Source: RGIG4074 sp964615285 | Lineage (GTDB): Bacteria; Bacillota; Clostridia; Christensenellales; Borkfalkiaceae | DNA length: 16,710 bases | Assembly: GCA_964615285.1 (NCBI GenBank) | Contig: CAZTND010000030.1 | Span: 1 to 16,710 of the forward strand | Reading direction: 5' to 3' | Shown: piece after piece, positions 1 through 6,691 of the stretch | How the letters are laid out: each line of letters begins with the position of its first letter | Position numbering within the stretch: position 1 is the stretch's first letter | Notes under the pieces: generated by a model | Told to the model about the DNA's origin: nothing | What the model saw: the letters and a program-made list of their open reading frames with translations, nothing else | Database searches by the model: none | Made by a program: the position numbers and the translations under genes

Positions 1-422
1 TCAAGAGAAGAAAACAGCACAGCAGCGGCCACATCCGCGGGGCTGCGCATAAAGGCAATACCATCGCTTACGGCGAATACGCGCTGGTGAGCGAGAGCAA
101 CGGGCGCATCAAGTCCAATCAGATCGAGGCGGCGCGTGTCGCCATGACTCGTTTCATCAAGCGCGGCGGCAAGGTCTGGACGGACATCTTCCCCCACACG
201 CCCATCACGAAGCATCCCGCCGAAGCCCGTATGGGTTCGGGCAAGGGCAACGTGGAATACTGGGTCGCCGTGGTAAAGTCGGGCAGAGTGCTCTTTGAAA
301 TGGCGGGCGTGCCCGAGGACATAGCCAGAGAGGCCATGCGCCTGGCGGGCCACAAACTTCCCGTAAAGACGAAGTTCGTCAAGAAGGAAGCGGAAAAAGT
401 TACAGAAGGCGGTGAAGTCTAA
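1..422 (+). CDS. rplP: 50S ribosomal protein L16, 5' truncated by window edge
   Basis: L16 sits in the large subunit near the A site and peptidyl-transferase centre and contacts 23S rRNA and tRNA. The reading frame is open from base 3 with no start codon, so the beginning of the gene lies outside the window. The visible part shows the family core: GNTIAYGEYALVS, IEAARVAMTRFIKRGGKVW, RMGSGKGNVEYWVAVVK and the C-terminal LAGHKLPVKTKFV. The GTG at 87 is an internal valine codon, not a start. The acidic tail after KTKFV (KKEAEKVTEGGEV) is a short lineage extension. The stop codon shares one base with the rpmC start (TAATG), which implies translational coupling. Rank in the operon (after rpsC, before rpmC) is the usual one. 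Confidence 0.98.
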   Translation, partial: KRRKQHSSGHIRGAAHKGNTIAYGEYALVSESNGRIKSNQIEAARVAMTRFIKRGGKVWTDIFPHTPITKHPAEARMGSGKGNVEYWVAVVKSGRVLFEMAGVPEDIAREAMRLAGHKLPVKTKFVKKEAEKVTEGGEV

Positions 423-616
423 TGAAAGCCAAAGAAATTCACGATCTGTCCGCGGAGGAATTGCAGAAGAAGCTCGCGGAACTCAAGAGCGAACTCTTCA
501 ATCTGCGCTTCCGCCTGGCAGCCGGCCAATTGGAAAACCCCGTAGCCATCAGGACCTGCAAGCGGGACATCGCGCGGGTCAACACCGAACTGCGCGCGAG
601 AGAATTGAAGGCGTAA
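422..616 (+). CDS. rpmC: 50S ribosomal protein L29
   Basis: A 64-residue protein of the usual size for L29, a two-helix hairpin at the peptide exit tunnel rim that helps dock trigger factor and SRP. The sequence shows the family pattern: MKAKEIHDLSAEEL at the start, a central LKSELFNLRFRLAAGQLENP and the C-terminal ARVNTELRARE. The ATG overlaps the last base of the rplP stop codon and no good GGAGG lies in front of it, so it is probably translated by ribosomes finishing L16. rpsQ follows 16 nt later. Confidence 0.98.
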   Translation: MKAKEIHDLSAEELQKKLAELKSELFNLRFRLAAGQLENPVAIRTCKRDIARVNTELRARELKA

Positions 617-632
617 ACGGAGGGCATAGAAC

Positions 633-887
633 ATGGAAAGAAATTTAAGGAAAGAAATAGTGGGCGTCGTCGTGTCCGACAAGATGGATAAGACGGTGGT
701 CGTCGCGGTCACGGACAAGAGAAAAGACCCTCTGTACAAAAAGATCATCACCCGCACGAAAAAATTCAAGGCGCACGATGAAAAGAACGAGTGCGGCGTG
801 GGCGATACCGTCCGCATCGCCGAGACGAGAAAGCTCAGCAAGGACAAGAACTGGCGGGTCGTCGAGATCGTCGAGAAAGCCAAGTAA
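633..887 (+). CDS. rpsQ: 30S ribosomal protein S17
   Basis: S17 is an early-assembly OB-fold protein that binds 16S rRNA helices in the body of the small subunit. The 84-residue length is typical. Recognisable segments are RKEIVGVVVSDKMDKTVVV near the start, the KDPLYKKIITRTKKFKAHDE loop and GDTVRIAETRKLSKDKNWRVVEI at the end, all standard for the family. A GGAGGG at 619-624 precedes the ATG at a normal distance and fixes the start. It lies between rpmC and rplN, as in nearly all bacteria. Confidence 0.99.
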   Translation: MERNLRKEIVGVVVSDKMDKTVVVAVTDKRKDPLYKKIITRTKKFKAHDEKNECGVGDTVRIAETRKLSKDKNWRVVEIVEKAK

Positions 888-908
888 CAAGAAGGAGAAC
901 GAGGACTT

Positions 909-1280
909 ATGATACAACCACAGTCAAGACTGAAAGCGGCGGACAACTCCGGCGCGAAAGAACTTATGTGCATCAGGGTTATGGGCGGCTCTTTCCGCAG
1001 AAGCGGCAACATCGGCGACATCATCGTGGCGTCCGTCAAGACGGCTGCGCCGGGCGGCGCGGTCAAGAAGGGCGAGGTCGTCAAGGCGGTCATCGTCCGC
1101 ACGAAGAAGGGGATCCGGAGAGAGGACGGCACTTACATCCGTTTCGACGACAACGCCGCCGTCATCATCGACGCCCAGAAACAGCCCAAGGGGACCCGCA
1201 TTTTCGGGCCGGTCGCAAGAGAGATCAGGGACGACAAGAGCTTCCTGAAAATCATCTCTCTCGCACCCGAAGTGCTGTAA
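909..1280 (+). CDS. rplN: 50S ribosomal protein L14
   Basis: L14 is a five-stranded beta-barrel protein at the subunit interface; it forms an intersubunit bridge and is the docking site of the silencing factor RsfS. The protein has 123 residues (usual 122). Visible family blocks are MIQPQSRLKAADNSGAKELMC, the Gly-rich RRSGNIGDIIVASVK, KKGEVVKAVIVRTKKG and the C-terminal FGPVAREIRDDKSFLKIISLAPEVL. The AAGGAG at 890-895 precedes the ATG at a slightly long spacing. No unusual feature was seen. Confidence 0.99.
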   Translation: MIQPQSRLKAADNSGAKELMCIRVMGGSFRRSGNIGDIIVASVKTAAPGGAVKKGEVVKAVIVRTKKGIRREDGTYIRFDDNAAVIIDAQKQPKGTRIFGPVAREIRDDKSFLKIISLAPEVL

Positions 1281-1292
1281 GGAGGTAACGGA

Positions 1293-1745
1293 ATGAACGT
1301 AAAAGTAAACGATACGGTCGTCGTCCTCGCGGGCGGCATGGACACGACGGGCAAGACCATCAAGGGGAGAACGGGCACCGTTCTTTCCGTGGACAGAAAG
1401 AACAACACCGTTACCGTCAAGGGTGTGAAGATGGTCAAAAAGCACGAGAAAGCCAGAAAGGCCCAGCAGGTCTCGCAGATCGTGGAGGTAGAGGCGCCCA
1501 TCGCCGCCTCCAACGTCATGGTCATCTGCCCCGCCTGCAACAAGCCCACGCGCATATACCACGCCGTCGCAGACGGCAAGAAGGTGCGCGTGCACGGCGG
1601 CAAGAACGGCTGCGGCGCATCTTTGGATAAGGCTTATGTGAAGGCCTCCAAGAAGGCTGCGAAGGAGACGCCGGCGGAGGCGCCCAAGAAGCGCACCCGC
1701 AAGAGAACGGCAAAGGCCGCGGCGGAAGAGGGCAAGAAGGAGTAA
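1293..1745 (+). CDS. rplX: 50S ribosomal protein L24 with long basic C-terminal tail
   Basis: L24 starts large-subunit assembly by binding the 5' domain of 23S rRNA and lies near the tunnel exit. The N-terminal KOW domain is clear (NVKVNDTVVVLAGG, GRTGTVLSVDRKNNTVTVKGVKM). A zinc-ribbon-like segment follows: Cys79-x2-Cys82 (ICPACNKPTRI), then DGKKVRV. Where many relatives have a second Cys-x2-Cys, this protein has His101-GGKNG-Cys107. Total length is 150 residues against about 105 for the family. The extra part, from about residue 113, is a low-complexity Lys/Ala/Glu/Arg tail with a KKRTRKRTAKAA stretch, probably disordered and rRNA-binding. The strong TAAGGAGG that starts in the rplN stop codon supports the ATG at 1293. 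Confidence 0.98.
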   Translation: MNVKVNDTVVVLAGGMDTTGKTIKGRTGTVLSVDRKNNTVTVKGVKMVKKHEKARKAQQVSQIVEVEAPIAASNVMVICPACNKPTRIYHAVADGKKVRVHGGKNGCGASLDKAYVKASKKAAKETPAEAPKKRTRKRTAKAAAEEGKKE

Positions 1746-1759
1746 CGAGGTAGAGGAAT

Positions 1760-2314
1760 ATGGCAGAAAAAACGATGAACAGGGTGAGAGAACGCTATCA
1801 GAAAGAAGTCGTTCCCGCTCTTATGAAAAAATTCGGCTATACGAGCGTTATGCAGTGCCCCAAAATGGTCAAGATCGTCATCAATACGGGCCTCGGCGAC
1901 ATCAAGGACAACGCCAAATCCGTACAGACTTCCGCGAACGAGATCAAGCAGATCACCGGACAGCAGCCCATTTTGGTCAAGGCGCGCAAATCGGTCGCCA
2001 ACTTCAAACTCCGCGAAGGCATGAACGTGGGCATCAAAGTCACCCTGCGCGAGGACAGGATGTATGAATTTTACGACAAATTCATCTCCATCGCCCTCCC
2101 CCGCGTGCGCGATTTCAGAGGGGTTTCCGACAAGTCTTTCGACGGCAGGGGCAACTTTGCCATGGGTCTGAAAGAACAGCTCATCTTCCCCGAGATCACG
2201 TACGATCAGGTGGAAAAGATCCGGGGCATGGACGTCTGCATCGTGACCACGGCAAAGACGGACGAAGAAGCGCGGGAGCTGTTGCGGCTCCTCGGGATGC
2301 CTTTCAAGAAGTAA
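1760..2314 (+). CDS. rplE: 50S ribosomal protein L5
   Basis: L5 binds 5S rRNA and the P-site tRNA and forms part of the central protuberance together with L18, which is encoded downstream. The 184-residue length is close to the usual 179. Family signatures include MNRVRERYQKEVVPALMKKFGY, VMQCPKMVKIVINTGLGD, ITGQQPILVKARKSVANFKLREG, the DKFISIALPRVRDFRGV block and DVCIVTTAKTDEEARELLRLLGMPF at the C-terminus. The start follows rplX by 14 nt. rpsN follows 12 nt after the stop. Confidence 0.99.
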   Translation: MAEKTMNRVRERYQKEVVPALMKKFGYTSVMQCPKMVKIVINTGLGDIKDNAKSVQTSANEIKQITGQQPILVKARKSVANFKLREGMNVGIKVTLREDRMYEFYDKFISIALPRVRDFRGVSDKSFDGRGNFAMGLKEQLIFPEITYDQVEKIRGMDVCIVTTAKTDEEARELLRLLGMPFKK

Positions 2315-2326
2315 GGAGATAAGAAC

Positions 2327-2512
2327 ATGGCAAAAAAGTCAATGATCAATAAACAGCAAAAGACCCCCAAATATTCCACGCGGGCATATACGAGATGCTC
2401 CATTTGCGGCAGGCCCCACGCGGTGCTCCGGAAGTACGGCGTCTGCCGTATCTGTTTCAGGAACCTCGCCTACAAGGGCGAGATCCCCGGCGTGAGAAAG
2501 GCGAGCTGGTAA
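2327..2512 (+). CDS. rpsN: 30S ribosomal protein S14, zinc-binding type
   Basis: A 61-residue S14 of the short zinc-binding class, in the head of the small subunit. Four cysteines form two pairs: Cys24-x2-Cys27 (RCSICGRP) and Cys40-x2-Cys43 (VCRICFRN). They are followed by the conserved C-terminal LAYKGEIPGVRKASW. This form is the housekeeping S14 of Gram-positive bacteria. The alternative zinc-free, roughly 90-residue form, often under zinc control, is not in the window. The AAGGAGAT that begins in the rplE stop codon is a good ribosome-binding site. Confidence 0.99.
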   Translation: MAKKSMINKQQKTPKYSTRAYTRCSICGRPHAVLRKYGVCRICFRNLAYKGEIPGVRKASW

Positions 2513-2525
2513 GGAGGTAAGGAAG

Positions 2526-2915
2526 ATGACAGATCCCATCGCAGATATGCTGACGAGAATCCGCAACGCGATCGTCGCCAAGAAGGAAACGGTCGAAATC
2601 CCCGCCTCCAACATGAAGAAAGCCATTGCCGACATTCTCCTTGCCGAAGGGTATGTCCGGGACGTCAAGATCGCGGAGGACGGCTACAACGGCAAAATCG
2701 TCATCACGTTGAAATACGAGAACAAGCAGTCGGTCATCGGCGGCTTGCAGAGGGCGTCCAAACCGGGTCTGAGAAAGTACGCGGGCGTGGAGAACATGCC
2801 CAGGGTGCTCGGCGGCTTCGGCACGGCCATCCTCTCCACCAACAAGGGCATCATGACGGATAAGCAGGCGAAGGCCGCCAACGTCGGCGGCGAAGTTCTC
2901 TGCTACGTCTGGTAA
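2526..2915 (+). CDS. rpsH: 30S ribosomal protein S8
   Basis: S8 binds helix 21 of 16S rRNA and is a primary assembly protein. In Escherichia coli it also represses the spc operon by binding the rplE mRNA region; I did not find an obvious copy of that target here. The 129-residue protein (usual 130-132) shows MTDPIADMLTRIRNA, IPASNMKKAIADILLAEGY, the central LKYENKQSVIGGLQRASKPGLRKY and the C-terminal GFGTAILSTNKGIMTDKQA with VGGEVLCYVW. A TAAGGAGG overlapping the rpsN stop supports the ATG. Confidence 0.99.
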   Translation: MTDPIADMLTRIRNAIVAKKETVEIPASNMKKAIADILLAEGYVRDVKIAEDGYNGKIVITLKYENKQSVIGGLQRASKPGLRKYAGVENMPRVLGGFGTAILSTNKGIMTDKQAKAANVGGEVLCYVW

Positions 2916-2934
2916 GTAAGGAGGGCAAAAACTT

Positions 2935-3486
2935 ATGTCGAGAATAGGTAAAATGCCTGTCACGCTTCCCGCAGGCGTAACGATAGAACTCAAAGACGGC
3001 GTCCTGACCGTCAAGGGAGCGAAAGGAACCCTGACCCAGAAGGTCGTCGGCGCCATCGATATCCGCACCGAGGGCACGTCCGCTCAGGTCGTCGCGCTCG
3101 ACGAGGCGCCCGACACCCAGGCCAAACACGGGCTGTACCGCGCGCTCCTCGCCAACATGGTGAAGGGCGTCACGGAGGGCTATTCCAAGAGCCTGGAGAT
3201 CCGCGGCGTCGGCTGGAAGGCCGAAAAGAACGGCAAGGGGCTGACGCTTAGCGTCGGTTTCTCGCACAAGGTCCCCGTGGCGGAGGTCGAGGGCATCACG
3301 TTCGACTGTCCTTCCGCGACGGAGATCACCGTTTCGGGCATCGACAAGACGCTGGTGGGGCAGGTGGCGGCGGACATCCGCGCCGTCCGTAAGCCCGAAC
3401 CTTATCACGGATACGGCATTCGCTACAAGGGCGAGAACGTAGAACACAAGGAAGGCAAGACTTCCGGCGGTAAGGGCAAGAAATAA
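2935..3486 (+). CDS. rplF: 50S ribosomal protein L6
   Basis: L6 binds 23S rRNA next to the sarcin-ricin loop and factor-binding site. The protein has 183 residues and two repeated alpha/beta domains. Domain 1 holds MSRIGKMPVTLPAGV and LTVKGAKGTL; domain 2 holds RGVGWKAEKNGKGLTLSVGFSH and ITVSGIDKTLVGQVAADIRAV. The family signature PEPYHGYGIRYKGE comes near the C-terminus, followed by a Lys/Gly-rich tail. AAGGAGGG lies 10 bases before the ATG. Confidence 0.99.
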   Translation: MSRIGKMPVTLPAGVTIELKDGVLTVKGAKGTLTQKVVGAIDIRTEGTSAQVVALDEAPDTQAKHGLYRALLANMVKGVTEGYSKSLEIRGVGWKAEKNGKGLTLSVGFSHKVPVAEVEGITFDCPSATEITVSGIDKTLVGQVAADIRAVRKPEPYHGYGIRYKGENVEHKEGKTSGGKGKK

Positions 3487-3499
3487 GGAGCGTTGAGAT

Positions 3500-3868
3500 A
3501 TGATTTCCAAAATCGATAAAAATGCAGTCAGACAGAAAAGACATCGGCGCGTCAGAAAGAACCTGTCGGGGACGGCGGAAACGCCCCGCATGAACGTGTA
3601 CAGGAGCCTCAATCACATCTATGTGCAGATCATCGACGACACGAAGGGCGTGACGCTCGCTTCCGCTTCCACCATGGAGAAGGCGGTGAAGGAGAAGATC
3701 GCCGACATGACCAAGACCGAGGCGGCAAAGGTGGTCGGGCAGACCGCCGGCGAAAGGGCCAAGGAAAAGGGCATCAAGGAAGTCGTGTTCGACAGGGGCG
3801 GCTATCTGTATACGGGCCGCGTGAAGGCGGTCGCGGACGGCGCGAGAGAAGCCGGACTGAATTTCTAA
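3500..3868 (+). CDS. rplR: 50S ribosomal protein L18
   Basis: L18 binds 5S rRNA and, with L5 and L25-type proteins, attaches it to the large subunit. Length is 122 residues, as expected. Visible blocks are KRHRRVRKNLSGTAETPRMNVYRSL, HIYVQIIDDTKGVTLASAST, GERAKEKGIKEVVFDRGGYLYTGRVKAVADGAREAGLNF; the last is the strongly conserved C-terminus. The gene follows rplF by 13 nt and precedes rpsE by 12 nt. AAGGAG overlapping the rplF stop is its ribosome-binding site. Confidence 0.99.
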   Translation: MISKIDKNAVRQKRHRRVRKNLSGTAETPRMNVYRSLNHIYVQIIDDTKGVTLASASTMEKAVKEKIADMTKTEAAKVVGQTAGERAKEKGIKEVVFDRGGYLYTGRVKAVADGAREAGLNF

Positions 3869-3880
3869 GGAGCGAAAACT

Positions 3881-4408
3881 ATGGCAGACGAAAAAAGAGA
3901 AAACAGAAGACCCAGAAGACAGGAAGCCGATGACGGGCTGATCAAGAAAACCATCGAAGTCAACCGCGTCACCAAGGTCGTCAAGGGCGGCAAGAACATG
4001 CGCTTTGCCGCGCTGGTCATCGTCGGCGACGGCAACGGCAAGATCGGTCTCGGTTCGGGCAAAGCCAAGGAAGTTCCCGAAGCGCTGGAAAAAGCGACTC
4101 TGCGCGCCAAAAAGAATATGGTCTCCATCGCGGTGGTAGATTCCACCATCCCGCACGAAGTGTTGGGTAAATTCGGCAGGGGTTCCGTGCTGATGATGCC
4201 CGCTGCCGACGGTACCGGCGTCATCGCGGGCGGTCCCGTGCGCGCGGTCATGGAGGCGGTCGGCATCAAGAACATCCGCACCAAATCCCACGGCACCCAG
4301 AACAAGGGCAACTGCGTGAAGGCGACGCTGGCGGGGCTCATGTCCCTGAAAACGGCGGAAGAGGTCGCGGCGCTGCGCGGCAAGAGCGTAGAGGACATCA
4401 AGGGCTGA
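3881..4408 (+). CDS. rpsE: 30S ribosomal protein S5
   Basis: S5 lies at the mRNA entry channel and affects decoding fidelity together with S4 (rpsD, also in this window). The 175-residue protein begins with a charged, probably disordered stretch (DEKRENRRPRRQEADDG). The S5 double-stranded-RNA-binding domain follows (IKKTIEVNRVTKVVKGGKNMRF, LVIVGDGNGKIGLGSGKAKEVP), and then the C-terminal domain with GVIAGGPVRAVMEAVGIKNI and SHGTQNKGNCVKATLAGL. The Lys/Gly positions around KGGKNMRF, where spectinomycin-resistance changes map in other bacteria, look wild type. Confidence 0.99.
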   Translation: MADEKRENRRPRRQEADDGLIKKTIEVNRVTKVVKGGKNMRFAALVIVGDGNGKIGLGSGKAKEVPEALEKATLRAKKNMVSIAVVDSTIPHEVLGKFGRGSVLMMPAADGTGVIAGGPVRAVMEAVGIKNIRTKSHGTQNKGNCVKATLAGLMSLKTAEEVAALRGKSVEDIKG

Positions 4409-4421
4409 GAGGGGGCGTACC

Positions 4422-4604
4422 ATGGCTAAGATCAAAGTAACTTTAATGAAGAGCACCATCGGTAAGACGCAGGACGTGAAAGACACCGTCGCCGCGCTCG
4501 GCCTCACCAAGATCCGCACCTGCAACGTGCTGGAAAATACGCCCGCCGTGCAGGGCATGGTCAAGAAAGTCGGCTACCTTCTGAAGGTAGAGGACGCAGA
4601 GTAA
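4422..4604 (+). CDS. rpmD: 50S ribosomal protein L30
   Basis: A 60-residue L30, a small ferredoxin-like-fold protein bound to domain II of 23S rRNA. It shows the family features AKIKVTLMKSTIGKTQDVKDTVAALGL, the RTCNVLENTPAVQGMVKKVGYLLKVED block and the expected length. The gene lies between rpsE (13 nt) and rplO (21 nt). A purine-rich GAGAGGGGG at the rpsE stop precedes the ATG at a workable distance. Confidence 0.98.
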   Translation: MAKIKVTLMKSTIGKTQDVKDTVAALGLTKIRTCNVLENTPAVQGMVKKVGYLLKVEDAE

Positions 4605-4625
4605 GACAAGGAGGCTTGAAACATC

Positions 4626-5078
4626 ATGAGAATTGACACTCTTTCTCCCGCAGAGGGATCGAGGACGGCTTCCAAGCGCCTGGGCCGCGGCATCGGTTCG
4701 GGTCTGGGCAAGACCTCCGGCAAGGGCCACAAGGGTCAGTGGGCGCGTTCGGGCGGCGGCGTAAGGCCGGGCTTTGAAGGCGGTCAGATGCCTTTGGCGC
4801 GCCGCGTTCCCATCCGCGGGTTCAACAACAAGAACTTCACCAGAAGATATGTCATCGTCAACCTGTCCGATCTCGCCGAAGTTCCGGCGGGCACCGTGGT
4901 CGATATGGACTATGTTCTGGACAACAATCTGGCAAAGTACGTCAAGAACAACGTCGGTCTGAAAGTATTGGGCAACGGCGCGATCGGATGTGCCCTGACG
5001 GTCAAGGCGGAAAAATTTTCCGCCAGTGCGAAGGAAGCCATCGAAAAGGCGGGCGGTACCGCGGAAGTTCTTTCTTAA
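4626..5078 (+). CDS. rplO: 50S ribosomal protein L15
   Basis: L15 is a late-assembly large-subunit protein with a long basic Gly-rich N-terminal extension threaded into the rRNA. The 150-residue protein (usual about 146) shows RIDTLSPAEGS, the Gly/Lys/Arg-rich SKRLGRGIGSGLGKTSGKGH segment, RPGFEGGQMPLARRVPIRGFNN, and a C-terminal domain ending in KAGGTAEVLS. AAGGAGG upstream marks the start. It is the last gene before the first long spacer of the operon (142 nt, hairpin-rich), after which secY begins. Confidence 0.99.
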   Translation: MRIDTLSPAEGSRTASKRLGRGIGSGLGKTSGKGHKGQWARSGGGVRPGFEGGQMPLARRVPIRGFNNKNFTRRYVIVNLSDLAEVPAGTVVDMDYVLDNNLAKYVKNNVGLKVLGNGAIGCALTVKAEKFSASAKEAIEKAGGTAEVLS

Positions 5079-5114
5079 AGCGCGGGGAGAATACGGAAAA
5101 ACTACGGAGAAATA

Positions 5115-5143
5115 CGGAAAATCGCCATGAAAGCGGTTTTCCG
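5115..5143 (+). other. RNA hairpin I in the rplO-secY spacer
   Basis: Bases 5115-5125 (CGGAAAATCGC) pair with 5133-5143 (GCGGTTTTCCG) over 11 pairs, one of them U-G, around a 7-base loop. The left arm is part of three near-identical TACGGARAA repeats at 5092, 5103 and 5113, so alternative left arms exist. No T tract follows, so this does not look like a plain terminator. It may be a processing or mRNA-stability element; that role is inference. Confidence 0.6.
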
Positions 5144-5162
5144 CGTTGCCGTTCATCATCAA

Positions 5163-5197
5163 TTTGCGCTTTCCGTCCGTCGGAGGGGGAACGCAAA
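5163..5197 (+). other. RNA hairpin II just upstream of secY
   Basis: TTTGCG (5163-5168) pairs with CGCAAA (5192-5197). TTTCC (5170-5174) pairs with GGGAA (5187-5191), and a short TCC/GGA closes the tip. The hairpin ends 12 bases before the secY ribosome-binding site (GGAGAG, 5210-5215). It encloses a second purine-rich GGAGGGGGAA that would otherwise look like a ribosome-binding site. Function is unknown. Confidence 0.55.
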
Positions 5198-5220
5198 AAT
5201 CTCAATTTCGGAGAGACAAC

Positions 5221-6549
5221 ATGTTTGAGACGTTAAAAAACGCTTTTAAGGTCAAAGAGATCCGCAGAAAGATCTGGATGACGTTATTGCTCCTCCTGGT
5301 TTTCAGGATCGGCTGCTATATCCCCGTTCCCGGTCTGAACAGTTCGGTCTTCGGGGACGCGATTGAAAGCAACCAGTTTCTGGAACTGATGAGTTCCATC
5401 ACGGGCGGCTCGCTCGCCAACGGCACGCTGTTCGCCCTCGGTATCGGGCCGTACATCAACGCATCCATTATCGTGCAGCTTCTGACATTCGGAATTCCCG
5501 CGCTCGAACGCCTTTCCAAGGAAGGCGAGGACGGAAGGCGGAAAATTTCGCAGATCACCCGCTATGTCGCCATCGCATTGGCGATCATCCAGGCGGTCGG
5601 CATCATCGTCAACTTTGCCGTCAACGAGGACGGCGCCATCGATACGCCCCTCTTCGGCTCCACGGTCTGGGGCACGACGGCGGCAAACTGGATCGCGGGC
5701 GTATACATGACCATCGTCTATACGGGCGGTGCCTGCCTCGTCATGTGGCTGGGCGACCGCATCACCGAATACGGCGTGGGCAACGGCATGTCCCTGCTCA
5801 TCTTCATCGGCCTCATCTCCACGGCGGGCCTGTCCATTCTGGATAAGTTTGCCGAAGGGTTCGGGATCGGCGATTACAGCGGCTTCAATCAGAGCTCGTT
5901 GTGGGAGATCGTCGGCTTTGTCGCCATCACCATCGTCCTGTTCACGGCGATCGTCACGGTCGACCTCGCCGAACGGAAGATTCCCGTACAGTATGCCAAA
6001 CAGGTGAAGGGCAGAAAGATGTACGGCGGTCAGCGCTCGGAGATCCCCATGCGCATCGCGGCGAGCGGCGTCATGCCCCTCATCTTCGCCTTTGCGCTCA
6101 TCTCCGTGCCCAGCATGATCATCAGCATCTTCTTCCCGGGGTCCGAGGCGGAAACGGGTTGGAATTGGTTCACCTCCAGCTGGATCTATCCCATCGTGCT
6201 GTGCATTCTCATCTTCTTCTTCGCATTCTTCTATGCGCAGATGCAGTTCAATCCGGACGACGTGGCCAAGAGCATTCAGCAGAACGGCGGCTTCATTCAG
6301 GGCATCCGCCCCGGCCGTCCGACGGCGGAATACCTCAAAAAGATCTCGGGCAGGATCACCCTGTTCGGCGCGATCTATCTCTCCCTCGTCGCCTTCATCC
6401 CTTCCATCATTTTCAGTTTCGTCACGTTGGATCTCGTCAACGTGTTCTCGACCACGGGTATCCTCATCGTCGTATCCGTCGCCATGGAGTTCGACAAGCA
6501 GCTCCAGTCGCAGCTCATGATGAAGAATTATAAGGGATTTCTGAAATAA
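5221..6549 (+). CDS. secY: Preprotein translocase subunit SecY
   Basis: SecY is the ten-helix channel of the SecYEG translocon in the cytoplasmic membrane. The ATG at 5221 gives 442 residues, the family length, and begins MFETLKNAFKVKEIRRKI. A TTG-started version from 5146 would add 25 unconserved residues read from hairpin sequence and is rejected. Signature 1 is present (LGIGPYINASIIVQLLTF followed by the PALERLSKEGEDGRRK loop), as is signature 2 (WLGDRITEYGVGNGMSLLIF). The basic cytoplasmic loop AKQVKGRKMYGGQRSEIP comes later. About ten hydrophobic segments are visible, and the C-terminus SQLMMKNYKGFLK is typical. GGAGAG at 5210-5215 is the ribosome-binding site. The 5' spacer is unusually structured for a mid-operon gene. 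Confidence 0.99.
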   Translation: MFETLKNAFKVKEIRRKIWMTLLLLLVFRIGCYIPVPGLNSSVFGDAIESNQFLELMSSITGGSLANGTLFALGIGPYINASIIVQLLTFGIPALERLSKEGEDGRRKISQITRYVAIALAIIQAVGIIVNFAVNEDGAIDTPLFGSTVWGTTAANWIAGVYMTIVYTGGACLVMWLGDRITEYGVGNGMSLLIFIGLISTAGLSILDKFAEGFGIGDYSGFNQSSLWEIVGFVAITIVLFTAIVTVDLAERKIPVQYAKQVKGRKMYGGQRSEIPMRIAASGVMPLIFAFALISVPSMIISIFFPGSEAETGWNWFTSSWIYPIVLCILIFFFAFFYAQMQFNPDDVAKSIQQNGGFIQGIRPGRPTAEYLKKISGRITLFGAIYLSLVAFIPSIIFSFVTLDLVNVFSTTGILIVVSVAMEFDKQLQSQLMMKNYKGFLK

Positions 6550-6551
6550 TT

Positions 6552-6580
6552 TTCACATCGGACAATCACCGATATAAAAT
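6552..6580 (+). promoter_or_regulatory. Candidate sigma-A promoter upstream of adk
   Basis: TTCACA at 6552-6557 and TAAAAT at 6575-6580 are separated by 17 bases. Each hexamer matches the consensus at 5 of 6 positions. A small dyad, ATCGG (6557-6561) and CCGAT (6569-6573) with 7 bases between, fills the spacer and could be an operator. Transcription would start near 6587 and would cover adk, map, infA and rpmJ. The call is based only on sequence match and spacing. Confidence 0.5.
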
Positions 6581-6593
6581 CGGGCTCTCCCGC

Positions 6594-6637
6594 TTCCGCC
6601 GCTTTCCGCGTTTTTCTGCGGGCATGGTGCGGCGGAA
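6594..6637 (+). other. Strong hairpin in the adk leader
   Basis: TTCCGCCGC (6594-6602) pairs perfectly with GCGGCGGAA (6629-6637). An inner stem CCGC (6606-6609)/GCGG (6618-6621) carries a T-rich loop. The T run after it (6649-6654) lies more than 10 bases away, so a classical terminator is unlikely. The hairpin would lie in the 5' untranslated region if the promoter at 6552-6580 is used. Confidence 0.6.
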
Positions 6638-6691
6638 CGGGGCTTGCCTTTTTCGATGAGGAAGGGCGGAAACACAAAAAGGAGCAGCGGT

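Noticed and set aside
5146..5220. Upstream TTG start extending SecY by 25 residues
   Set aside because: The extra residues come from hairpin sequence, are not part of the SecY family, and lie ahead of a proper ribosome-binding site and ATG at 5221.
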